A stretch of DNA of 64,000 nucleotides from NCBI GenBank assembly GCA_902619375.1, contig CACNEB010000001.1, positions 62,001-126,000 on the forward strand, read 5' to 3'. Under the pieces are notes generated by a model, which was given only the letters and a program-made list of their open reading frames with translations, searched no databases and was not told where the DNA came from. Source of the DNA: an uncultured Alphaproteobacteria bacterium. GTDB taxonomy: Bacteria > Pseudomonadota > Alphaproteobacteria > HIMB59. This document shows positions 57,356-64,000 of the stretch, piece by piece. Position 1 is the first letter of the stretch, and each line of letters starts with the position of its first letter. The translations under genes and the position numbers were made by a program.

Positions 57356-57927
57356 TCTATAGACTTTTTCTTTTATTATTTTTGTTACCTATTACAGCTT
57401 ACGCAAAAATTAATACAATTTACTTAGCTGGTGGTTGTTTCTGGTGTGTTGAGGAGGTTTATGAAAAATTAAAAGGTGTAATTGACGTTCGATCTGGCTA
57501 TTCAGGAGGTCATGTAGAAAATCCAACTTATCAAGAAGTTGTCAAGGGTGATACAGGCCATATAGAAGTGGCTGAAATTATTTTTGACTCAGATATTGTT
57601 AGTATAGACACAATAATTAGGACTTTCTTTTTAAACATTGATCCTTTTGATGGTGCAGGTCAATTTTGTGATAAAGGTTATTCTTATAAAAGTGCTCTTT
57701 TCAGCAATGATCAGAATGTTAAAGATAGATTTAACTTTTACATAGGTAAAATTCAGGAAAATCACAAACAGAATGTTGAAACATTGATCTTACCTTTTAA
57801 AAATTTTTATGTTGCAGAGGAATATCATCAGGATTATTACAAAAAAAATCCAATAAGATATACATATTACAAGTACAGTTGTGGAAGAGAACAGAGGATT
57901 AAACAATTAAAAATTAATTTAGGATGA
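57352..57927 (+). CDS. msrA: Peptide methionine sulfoxide reductase A, with signal peptide
   Basis: 191 residues. The catalytic C29 is in LAGGCFWCVEEV, and GHIEVAEIIFD and EEYHQDYYKKNP follow in the usual order. A signal peptide ([18 protein letters not shown]) stands in front, so this MsrA should work in the periplasm, where oxidised binding proteins would be its clients. It overlaps both neighbours by 4 bases. Confidence 0.93.
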   Translation: MIYRLFLLLFLLPITAYAKINTIYLAGGCFWCVEEVYEKLKGVIDVRSGYSGGHVENPTYQEVVKGDTGHIEVAEIIFDSDIVSIDTIIRTFFLNIDPFDGAGQFCDKGYSYKSALFSNDQNVKDRFNFYIGKIQENHKQNVETLILPFKNFYVAEEYHQDYYKKNPIRYTYYKYSCGREQRIKQLKINLG

Positions 57928-58583
57928 TTAAAATCTTATTATTATTTTCAATTGTAGCTATATGTATCTTTGTTTTCTTTGGTAATCAATTATCGTCTCG
58001 TTATAAAAAATATTTAATTATTTCATTAATAATAATTCTAGGATGTTTTTTAATTTTTTCAGGAAAATTAAATTTCCTACCTGTTGCCTTAGCTCCTGCT
58101 TTACTTTTTTTTCGAAGGATCTCATCATTATTAACTATATTAAACTTGTTTTCGCGATCTTCTTTTGGAAGTAAGTTCAAACCAAAAATTAATACGAAGT
58201 ATTTACAAATTGAAATTGTGTTACAATCACGTCAAGCTACAATTCATATTATAGAGGGAGTTTTTAAAGGCCGTTCTTTTTCCTCTCTATCTCAAAATGA
58301 GGTATCGAAGCTCTTAGAGGAACTAAAAACAAAAGACCCACGTGGATTTAATATTTTAAATGTAATTATTAGTCAAAATAAACAATCAACATCCTCTTCA
58401 GACAAATCACAAATGACAGAGGAGGAAGCGCTATCAGTTTTGGGTCTTAAAAAAGGAGCTTCTGATGATGATATTAAAAAATCATATTATGACTTAATGA
58501 AGAAGTTCCATCCTGATAAAGATGGTAATAATTATTTATCTAATTTAATAACTGAAGCAAAAAATAAGCTTTTAAATAGTTAA
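57924..58583 (+). CDS. Membrane-anchored DnaJ-domain protein
   Basis: 219 residues. The first 75 are hydrophobic with two or three membrane helices, then a charged middle, and the last 50 form a J domain with HPD (MTEEEALSVLGLKKGASDDDIKKSYYDLMKKFHPDKDG). The J domain is at the C-terminus and would face the cytoplasm to stimulate DnaK. The layout resembles the Pam18/TIM14-like DnaJ-domain proteins. The helix after HPD is short and ends NNYLSNLITEAKNKLL. Confidence 0.8.
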   Translation: MIKILLLFSIVAICIFVFFGNQLSSRYKKYLIISLIIILGCFLIFSGKLNFLPVALAPALLFFRRISSLLTILNLFSRSSFGSKFKPKINTKYLQIEIVLQSRQATIHIIEGVFKGRSFSSLSQNEVSKLLEELKTKDPRGFNILNVIISQNKQSTSSSDKSQMTEEEALSVLGLKKGASDDDIKKSYYDLMKKFHPDKDGNNYLSNLITEAKNKLLNS

Positions 58584-58609
58584 TTTTAATCTATAAGACA
58601 TCTATCTCA

Positions 58610-60427
58610 ATGAACGATATTAAGAATCTTGCAATCATTGCTCATGTTGATCATGGGAAAACTACTCTTATTGATAATTTATTGAAGCAATGTGGAATTT
58701 TTAGAGATAATCAAGAAATATCAGAAAGAATTATGGACTCTAATGATTTAGAAAAAGAGAGAGGCATAACTATTTTAGCAAAGCCTACCTCTATAATTTT
58801 TCAAGATACTCGAATAAATATAATCGATACACCTGGACATGCAGATTTTGGTGGTGAAGTAGAACGTGTCTTATCAATGGTTGATGGTGTTATCTTGCTT
58901 ATTGACTCTTCAGAAGGTCCAATGCCTCAGACAAAATTTGTTTTAGGAAAGGCTTTAAAACAAGGACTTAAGCCGATAGTAGTAATCAATAAAATCGATA
59001 AATCTGACTCAAGACCAGATGATGTGTTAAACGAAGTTTTTGATTTATTTGTCTCACTTGATGCAAATACTCAACAATTAGATTTTCCAGTTTTATATGC
59101 ATCAGGTAGAAGTGGATGGTGTGTTAATGATTTGTCAGATGATAGATCCAGCCTAACGCCTCTGTTAAATAAAATTATTAATCATGTACCATCACCAGAT
59201 GTTGATAATACTAGACCTTTTGCAATGTTATCAACACTTTTAGAGTATGATCCATACTTAGGAAGATGTCTAATTGGAAGAGTAGAGCAGGGATCTGCAA
59301 AAATAAACGACAGCGTTCATGCTTTAAACTTATCTGGTAAAATCATTGAAACTGGAAGACTTACTAAACTTTTAAAATTTGAGGGAACTAAAAAAATAAC
59401 TGTTAACTCAGTTAACACTGGAGATATAGTTTGTATAGCAGGTTTATCAATCACATCAGTATCAGACACCATTTGTTCAACTGATATAGAAACACCAATA
59501 AAATCTACACCAATAGATCCTCCTACTATGTCAATAAACATTATGGTTAATGACTCACCATTAGCTGGAACTGAAGGTAAAAAGGTAACATCAACTTTAA
59601 TAAGAAATAGATTAATAGCTGAGGCTGAGACAAACGTTGCTATTACCTTCTCAGAAAATCAAAATAAAGATTCATTTGAAATTGGAGGAAGAGGTGAATT
59701 GCAATTAGGTGTTTTAATAGAAACCATGAGACGAGAGGGTTTTGAATTATCTCTTTCTAGACCTAAAGTAGTTTACAAAGATGTAGAGGGGACAAAGTGT
59801 GAACCCTATGAAGAGGTAACGATAGATGTAGATGAAGAGTTTTCTAGTATAGTTATTGATAGCATGAATCAAAGAAAAGCTGATATGTTAGACATGAGAA
59901 AATCTGGAATTGATAAAACAAGGTTATTATTTATTGCCCCCTCTAGAGGACTAATTGGCTATCAAAGTAAGTTTTTAACAGACACAAGAGGAACTGGTGT
60001 ATTAAATAGAGTGTTTCACTCGTATAAACCATTTAAAGGGGAGATTACAGAGAGAAGGGCGGGCGCGTTAATTTCCACAGGAAACGGTAAAGCAATAGCT
60101 TATGCTATTTGGAAGCTTCAAGATAGAGGTGTAATGTTTGTTAAACATCAAACACCTGTTTATCAAGGTATGGTAGTCGGTGAGCATACTAGAGATAATG
60201 ATTTAGAGATAAATGTTCTAAAAGGAAAACAATTAACTAATGTCAGAGCATCTGGGTCTGATGAGGCCGTAAATTTAACTGCTCCTAGGATGATGTCACT
60301 TGAGGAAATGATGACCTATATCAATTCTGACGAATTATTGGAGGTTACTCCTAAAAACTTAAGACTAAGAAAAAGGTATCTTGATCCAAACGAGAGAAAA
60401 AAATTTTCCAAAGTTGGAAATTATTAA
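58610..60427 (+). CDS. typA: Ribosome-associated GTPase TypA/BipA
   Basis: 605 residues of translational GTPase. G1 AHVDHGKTT is at 12-20, the switch I region [13 protein letters not shown]3 [16 protein letters not shown], and G4 [13 protein letters not shown]. The BipA-specific C-terminal region includes [24 protein letters not shown] and [28 protein letters not shown]. It acts in ribosome assembly and stress growth. The 520-base gap after it is one of the largest in the window. Confidence 0.95.
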   Translation: MNDIKNLAIIAHVDHGKTTLIDNLLKQCGIFRDNQEISERIMDSNDLEKERGITILAKPTSIIFQDTRINIIDTPGHADFGGEVERVLSMVDGVILLIDSSEGPMPQTKFVLGKALKQGLKPIVVINKIDKSDSRPDDVLNEVFDLFVSLDANTQQLDFPVLYASGRSGWCVNDLSDDRSSLTPLLNKIINHVPSPDVDNTRPFAMLSTLLEYDPYLGRCLIGRVEQGSAKINDSVHALNLSGKIIETGRLTKLLKFEGTKKITVNSVNTGDIVCIAGLSITSVSDTICSTDIETPIKSTPIDPPTMSINIMVNDSPLAGTEGKKVTSTLIRNRLIAEAETNVAITFSENQNKDSFEIGGRGELQLGVLIETMRREGFELSLSRPKVVYKDVEGTKCEPYEEVTIDVDEEFSSIVIDSMNQRKADMLDMRKSGIDKTRLLFIAPSRGLIGYQSKFLTDTRGTGVLNRVFHSYKPFKGEITERRAGALISTGNGKAIAYAIWKLQDRGVMFVKHQTPVYQGMVVGEHTRDNDLEINVLKGKQLTNVRASGSDEAVNLTAPRMMSLEEMMTYINSDELLEVTPKNLRLRKRYLDPNERKKFSKVGNY

Positions 60428-60947
60428 AACTTAATAATTTATATTAAATATTTATAATAAAATACTGTATTTACGTATTAATTTTTAAATTTATTATATA
60501 TTACATCTAGAAAGAAAAAAACAAATAATCTGACTAAATCAAAAATAAAATAGACATAAAATGAGTTATTAAGAATAAATATTGAAAATTAATTTGATTT
60601 TGAAGGAATAAAATAAATATTCACACATTTTATCTAATTAAATAGCAAATTAGAGCACTAAATTAAGTGATAGTTAACATCACTTGCCAATAAAACTATC
60701 AAAACAGTTACTCCAATCTGTGATTTCAAAAAAACAATTAAAAAGCATTAAAACTGGACAATTTTAGGTAAAAAAGCTTATGTAAATTGCGACACTCACA
60801 AAATTTTTTAAAAATTTGGATTTTGAGTTGAAATATTATCAATATTTTTTTTAGTAAATCAATAGTCAAATTCATAAAATTACTAAGGGATTTATACTTA
60901 ATAAAATTTCAATATACCTAAAAACGTAAAAAAATTGAAAATAGACA
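60428..60947. other. 520-base AT-rich spacer after typA
   Basis: No ORF or tRNA. A short inverted repeat, TGATAGTT (60668-60675) with AACTATCA (60694-60701), and a palindromic AAATTTTTTAAAAATTT stretch near 60800 are the only structures seen. The length is out of keeping with the rest of the window. It may hold a small RNA or a decayed gene, but nothing here proves either. Confidence 0.4.
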
Positions 60948-61541
60948 TTATTTTGAAAGCCATTTTATGGCATCTTCACATCTGTCGTCTCCCCAAAAAA
61001 CCTCATTTTCAACGATAAATGTGGGACTTCCAAAAATGCCTTTATTTTTAGCCATTTCTGTGTTTTTTAAATATTTTTGTTCAATTTCGTCTGTTTGAGC
61101 TTGTTTTATTAAACTATCTGAATCAAGTCCAATTTCTTTAAGAGTAGAACTCAGATTTGGCTCTGATCCAGGCTCCAAATGGTCTAAAAACCACTTTTTA
61201 TAGGTTAAAATAGTATATTCTTCGATCCACCCTTGATCTTTTCCCAAAATTGCAACTTTGTTAGCTAAATCGAACTCTTTAAGTGGGTAGGGAGCAGGTA
61301 CTTTTGCATCAAATCCATAGAAGTTAGCTCTTCTCTGAACATCCCGCCACATATAATCAATCTTATCTCTTTTTTTTTCAGCCATAAAAGGGACATTCTC
61401 CATTTCAATCATTCTTGATCTCACACTGAAAGGACACCACTCAAATACAACCTCATTTTCAGCCTCTATGAGCGCTAATCTTTGTGTGGAGAGGTAAGTA
61501 TATGTACTTCCAATTGAGTACCAGAATTCAATTTTTCTCAT
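60948..61541 (-). CDS. 2-hydroxychromene-2-carboxylate isomerase-like protein (DsbA/GST-kappa fold)
   Basis: 197 residues. The opening EFWYSIGSTYTYLSTQRLALIEAE has the serine-containing thioredoxin-fold start (GS-YTYL) of the HCCA isomerase/GST kappa family, and GIFGSPTFIVENEVFWGDDR is the classical C-terminal signature. It is glutathione-dependent in known members. The actual substrate is unlikely to be a chromene here. It is divergent from the small membrane protein gene. Confidence 0.85.
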   Translation of the reverse strand: MRKIEFWYSIGSTYTYLSTQRLALIEAENEVVFEWCPFSVRSRMIEMENVPFMAEKKRDKIDYMWRDVQRRANFYGFDAKVPAPYPLKEFDLANKVAILGKDQGWIEEYTILTYKKWFLDHLEPGSEPNLSSTLKEIGLDSDSLIKQAQTDEIEQKYLKNTEMAKNKGIFGSPTFIVENEVFWGDDRCEDAIKWLSK

Positions 61542-61622
61542 AGGTTCTACCTTAGCTGAAATAATTAAAATTATTATTAAAAATAAGTGATCTGGTCACA
61601 TCTGTCGCATGTATAAAAGGCC

Positions 61623-61895
61623 ATGAAAAACATGTTTATGCAAATTTACAGTGGAGTCATGGACGCTGACTGGAATCCTCTAAGAAAAATACCTAGTGTG
61701 GCCCTTAGACACCTAATTATGCAACTTTTGGCTTGGATGTGGTGTATAATTTTTTCACTATATTTTGGCTCTTTTTTGATTTTTGGCATCACAGCTAGCG
61801 CACATTTTCTTCTTATTTTTGGAACTTTTATGACAGCGGCTACTTTTGCAACTGCTCCAAAAATTGTAAAATCTAAGTATAATAACAGTAAATAA
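61623..61895 (+). CDS. Small two-helix membrane protein, unknown
   Basis: 90 residues. Two hydrophobic stretches, IMQLLAWMWCIIFSLYFGSFLIFG and AHFLLIFGTFMTAATFATAP, flanked by a basic N-terminus and C-terminus. I do not recognise it. The position between two divergent/convergent genes and the full use of the gap make it plausible as a real gene. Confidence 0.6.
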   Translation: MKNMFMQIYSGVMDADWNPLRKIPSVALRHLIMQLLAWMWCIIFSLYFGSFLIFGITASAHFLLIFGTFMTAATFATAPKIVKSKYNNSK

Positions 61896-61909
61896 TATAC
61901 TGTTTTTAC

Positions 61910-62368
61910 TTACATTTTACACACATCAACTTCAATAGCACTAGTTAATCTTATTAGCCTTTTTGTTTGAATTTTCACAGAACTATTGGTAGATCCTGCT
62001 GCTGGTATAACGATGTCAAAGTTAATTAAGGACTTATCGTAATATATATCTAGTTTATTTGGTAATCCAAAAGGACAAACTCCGCCAATAGGGTGAGAGG
62101 TGATTTGCAATGTCTCGTTGGCAGTCAGCATTTTTGCCTTTTTTTTGAAGAAATTCTTATATTTTTTATTATCGATTTTTACATCTCCAGAAGTCATTAA
62201 CAAAATTGGCTTTTCTATAATTAAAGCAATTGTTTTAACTATTTGCCCTTTCTTAACATTATGAGCATTTGCAGCTTGTTCAACAGTTGCTGTAGACTCT
62301 TTAAATTCCAATATCTCTAGGTCAGGGGCTATAATTCTAAGATTTTCTTTGACTGATTTTATTGACAT
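61910..62368 (-). CDS. YbaK-type Cys-tRNA(Pro)/aminoacyl-tRNA deacylase family protein
   Basis: 152 residues of the YbaK fold. QAANAHNVKKGQIVKTIAL and HPIGGVCPFGLPNKLDIYYD are family marks; the lysine and GGVxPFGL motif form the active pocket. It would hydrolyse mischarged tRNA in trans. This is the second member of the superfamily in the window, after the ProX-like gene at 53.2 kb. Confidence 0.85.
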   Translation of the reverse strand: MSIKSVKENLRIIAPDLEILEFKESTATVEQAANAHNVKKGQIVKTIALIIEKPILLMTSGDVKIDNKKYKNFFKKKAKMLTANETLQITSHPIGGVCPFGLPNKLDIYYDKSLINFDIVIPAAGSTNSSVKIQTKRLIRLTSAIEVDVCKM

Positions 62369-62407
62369 TTAGACATCTATTTGTTGCATAATATATATTA
62401 TAAGAAT

Positions 62408-63190
62408 CTAGATTGTTATTTTAAGTCCATCGTAAGCTGGATGTATATGATTATTAAACAGTTTTCTATATTCTGTTTCATAATCAATATGGGCAGTCAT
62501 ATGACTAAGAAAAGTTTGTTTTGCATTAACTTTTTTCGCCCAATCAATTACTTCAGAATAACTGGCATGAGATGGGTGTTCATCATATCTTAAACAACCA
62601 AGAAACCAACATTGAATGCCTTTGATTCTATCTAAATAATCCTCATCATAAAAATACTTAATGTCTAAATTATAAGCTATTTTATTATCAAAAATGAAAC
62701 CGTAGGAGTCAATATTTCCATGATTTTGTCGAATAATCTCAATTTTAAAACCCTCAATCTCAGTATTGTTCCCATTAAGAACGTTAGCATTTAAAATGGG
62801 TTCATAACCATGGGTGGATGACTTTGAAAACAAATAAGAAAAGCTAGTTTGAAGAGTCTCTAAAGTTATTTTATCAGCATAAATTGGTATTTTTTTTCTA
62901 TTTATCATTGAAATAGTCCTTAAATCATTAATTCCATGTATGTGATCAGCATGGGAATGTGTATAAATAACTGAGTCAACATTATTAATTTTATTGTCGA
63001 TTAACTGTTTCCTTAAATCAGGGCTAGTATCAATTAGTATTGTTTTTCCTGCTTTTTTTAAAAGTATTGAAGGTCGTGTTCTTTGGTTTTTAGGATTTGA
63101 TTTATCACAATTACCCCAAATGTCGTGAGATAAAGGGACTCCAAAACTTGACCCACATCCTAATATATTTATTTCAGTTTTTTCAGTCAT
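62408..63190 (-). CDS. MBL-fold metal-dependent hydrolase (PhnP-like)
   Basis: 260 residues. The metal-binding HxHxDH motif is in YTHSHADHIHGINDLR, and a second histidine in EIIRQNHGNIDSYGF. ILGCGSSFGVPLSHDIWGNCDKSNPKNQRTRPSILLKKAGKTILIDTSPDLR is the usual opening, with CxxC-like spaced residues as in PhnP-type phosphodiesterases. It overlaps tatD by 8 bases, in the order metG-tatD-MBL known from Alphaproteobacteria. Confidence 0.88.
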   Translation of the reverse strand: MTEKTEINILGCGSSFGVPLSHDIWGNCDKSNPKNQRTRPSILLKKAGKTILIDTSPDLRKQLIDNKINNVDSVIYTHSHADHIHGINDLRTISMINRKKIPIYADKITLETLQTSFSYLFSKSSTHGYEPILNANVLNGNNTEIEGFKIEIIRQNHGNIDSYGFIFDNKIAYNLDIKYFYDEDYLDRIKGIQCWFLGCLRYDEHPSHASYSEVIDWAKKVNAKQTFLSHMTAHIDYETEYRKLFNNHIHPAYDGLKITI

Positions 63191-63965
63191 TTATTTTAAA
63201 AAGCTTTTTATAATTGTAAGTACTAATTTCGCATGTATTAATGTAGTCGTTTCCAGTAATTTCACAATATTTCTCAACTATAATTTTTAAATAGCTTGGT
63301 TTATTAATTTTACCTCTTAAAGGATCAGGTGTAAGATAAGGACTATCAGTTTCAAAAATTATTTTTTTAATTGGTAGTATTTTAATTGTATCTCTTAATT
63401 TATTGGCATTTTTGAACGTAATAATGCCTGACAAAGAAAAAAAACAACCTAAATCAATACATTTTTTTGCAAATTCTTCACTTCCAGTGAAACAATGTAT
63501 AAGAATATCACCTATTTTTTTTGAGTATTTAGTTAAAATTTTAATCATATCCTCTTCAGCATCTCTCATATGAATTATACACGGTAAATTATAAAAACTA
63601 GCTACATCTAAATGTATCTCTAAGCTTTCTATTTGCTTATTTTTAGGAATATCATAATGATAATCCAAGCCTGTTTCCCCTATTCCAACAATTCTATCTT
63701 TAAATTTTTTAATATTTTCATTTAATAGAGTCTTTATTTCCTCAGGTTTAATATCAAGAGTATTATTTGGGTGATGACCTAAAGTGATATCGACAAATTT
63801 AAAACCTTTAATTAAATTAATATCTCTCTGAAACTCGTATATATTAGAATTTATACTTAAAATTCGCTCTATGTTATTTTCTTTAGCATCTTTACAGACA
63901 TCTGATACTGAATTTTTAAGTAATTCATGACCAAAATTCACATGACTGTCTATTAAATTACTCAA
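63183..63965 (-). CDS. TatD-family metal-dependent hydrolase
   Basis: 260 residues of the TatD nuclease family. Motifs present are LGHHPNN, GETGLDYH, IHMRDA, HCFTG and FETDSPYLTPDPLRGKINKP. The N-terminal metal motif, normally HxH (DSHCHLD), reads DSHVNFG here, so the second histidine is asparagine. The start is a TTG at 63963-63965 that overlaps the metG stop by 8 bases. Confidence 0.88.
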   Translation of the reverse strand: MSNLIDSHVNFGHELLKNSVSDVCKDAKENNIERILSINSNIYEFQRDINLIKGFKFVDITLGHHPNNTLDIKPEEIKTLLNENIKKFKDRIVGIGETGLDYHYDIPKNKQIESLEIHLDVASFYNLPCIIHMRDAEEDMIKILTKYSKKIGDILIHCFTGSEEFAKKCIDLGCFFSLSGIITFKNANKLRDTIKILPIKKIIFETDSPYLTPDPLRGKINKPSYLKIIVEKYCEITGNDYINTCEISTYNYKKLFKIND

Positions 63966-64000
63966 TTTTAGTAAATAAAGGTTCAGGTTGTCGTATTTTT
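63958..64000 (-). CDS. metG: Methionyl-tRNA synthetase, 3' end only
   Basis: On the minus strand the window's last bases read KIRQPEPLFTKIE-stop in the frame ahead of tatD. This matches the usual C-terminus of bacterial MetG (PLFPRIE), and metG precedes tatD in many Alphaproteobacteria. Only 13 codons are inside the window and it is not in the ORF track. The short length is the main uncertainty. Confidence 0.65.
   Translation of the reverse strand, partial: KIRQPEPLFTKIE

Noticed and set aside
60976-61606. Shared 12-mer TCACATCTGTCG flanking the HCCA isomerase-like gene
   Set aside because: Too short and isolated; one copy is inside the coding sequence, and chance is a sufficient explanation.

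Overview
The window is a strongly AT-rich, very compact stretch of bacterial chromosome. Most gaps are only tens of bases, many stop and start codons overlap, and several starts are TTG or GTG. The gene content points to a streamlined marine alphaproteobacterium of the SAR11/HIMB59 kind. Evidence is an NDUFS4-type complex I accessory gene, the alphaproteobacterial SerC type, a metG tail followed by tatD and an MBL-fold gene, and many solute-binding proteins for a small gene set. This placement is inferred from gene content and base composition, not from a phylogeny. No phage genes, transposases, rRNA or CRISPR arrays were seen.

Layout. 1-3.9 kb: a 5'-truncated DUF1015 gene, serC-serA, a convergent Nudix hydrolase, tRNA-Pro(TGG) and an NDUFS4-like gene. 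4-9.2 kb: a branched-chain-amino-acid-type (Liv) ABC transporter, with the binding protein on + facing the livGFHM operon on -, then tRNA-Arg(TCT). 9.4-13.7 kb: a six-gene operon resembling Kdo biosynthesis (kdsA, an isolated KdsD-type CBS domain, an HpcH/HpaI aldolase, two SDRs and a KdsB-like cytidylyltransferase). 14-24.5 kb: an unusual cluster with five SnoaL-like proteins (nine SnoaL domains), a HisD/HpsN-like dehydrogenase, an SDR, a bicupin, an RraA-like aldolase, a MetE-like zinc methyltransferase and a HAD-like protein without its catalytic aspartates. I could not assign a pathway; it is the best candidate here for an undescribed system. 24.5-32.5 kb: a CUT1-type sugar ABC transporter without its ATPase gene, then glycerate kinase, glucosyl-3-phosphoglycerate phosphatase and synthase, and a GH13 sucrose/glucosylglycerate phosphorylase. 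Together these look like a glucosylglycerate synthesis and breakdown module.

32.5-41.4 kb: metY, an alpha/beta hydrolase, a GFA-type zinc protein, guaB-guaA, a small MGMT-family-like gene bracketed by two copies of the guaA 3' end (att-like direct repeats), a secreted FG-GAP protein and an AlaC/DapL-type aminotransferase. 41.4-45.5 kb: ArgC-, ArgB- and ArgD-like proteins with an unfamiliar P-loop protein, possibly a variant acyl-amino-acid pathway. 45.5-55.6 kb: an overlapping ggt-mazG-tolC-lysR operon, a hotdog thioesterase, MFS and DMT transporters, YajQ, a ProX-type deacylase, an orphan TRAP-type binding protein and an SRAP (HMCES/YedK) protein. 55.6-64 kb: an M48 metalloprotease lipoprotein, a D-amino-acid-type transaminase, a secreted MsrA, a DnaJ-domain membrane protein, typA/bipA, a 520-base AT-rich spacer, an HCCA isomerase-like protein, a small membrane protein, a YbaK-type deacylase, an MBL-fold hydrolase, a TatD-family nuclease and the last 13 codons of metG.

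All calls are by eye from the sequence and supplied translations. Family names rest on motif recognition and no database search was run.
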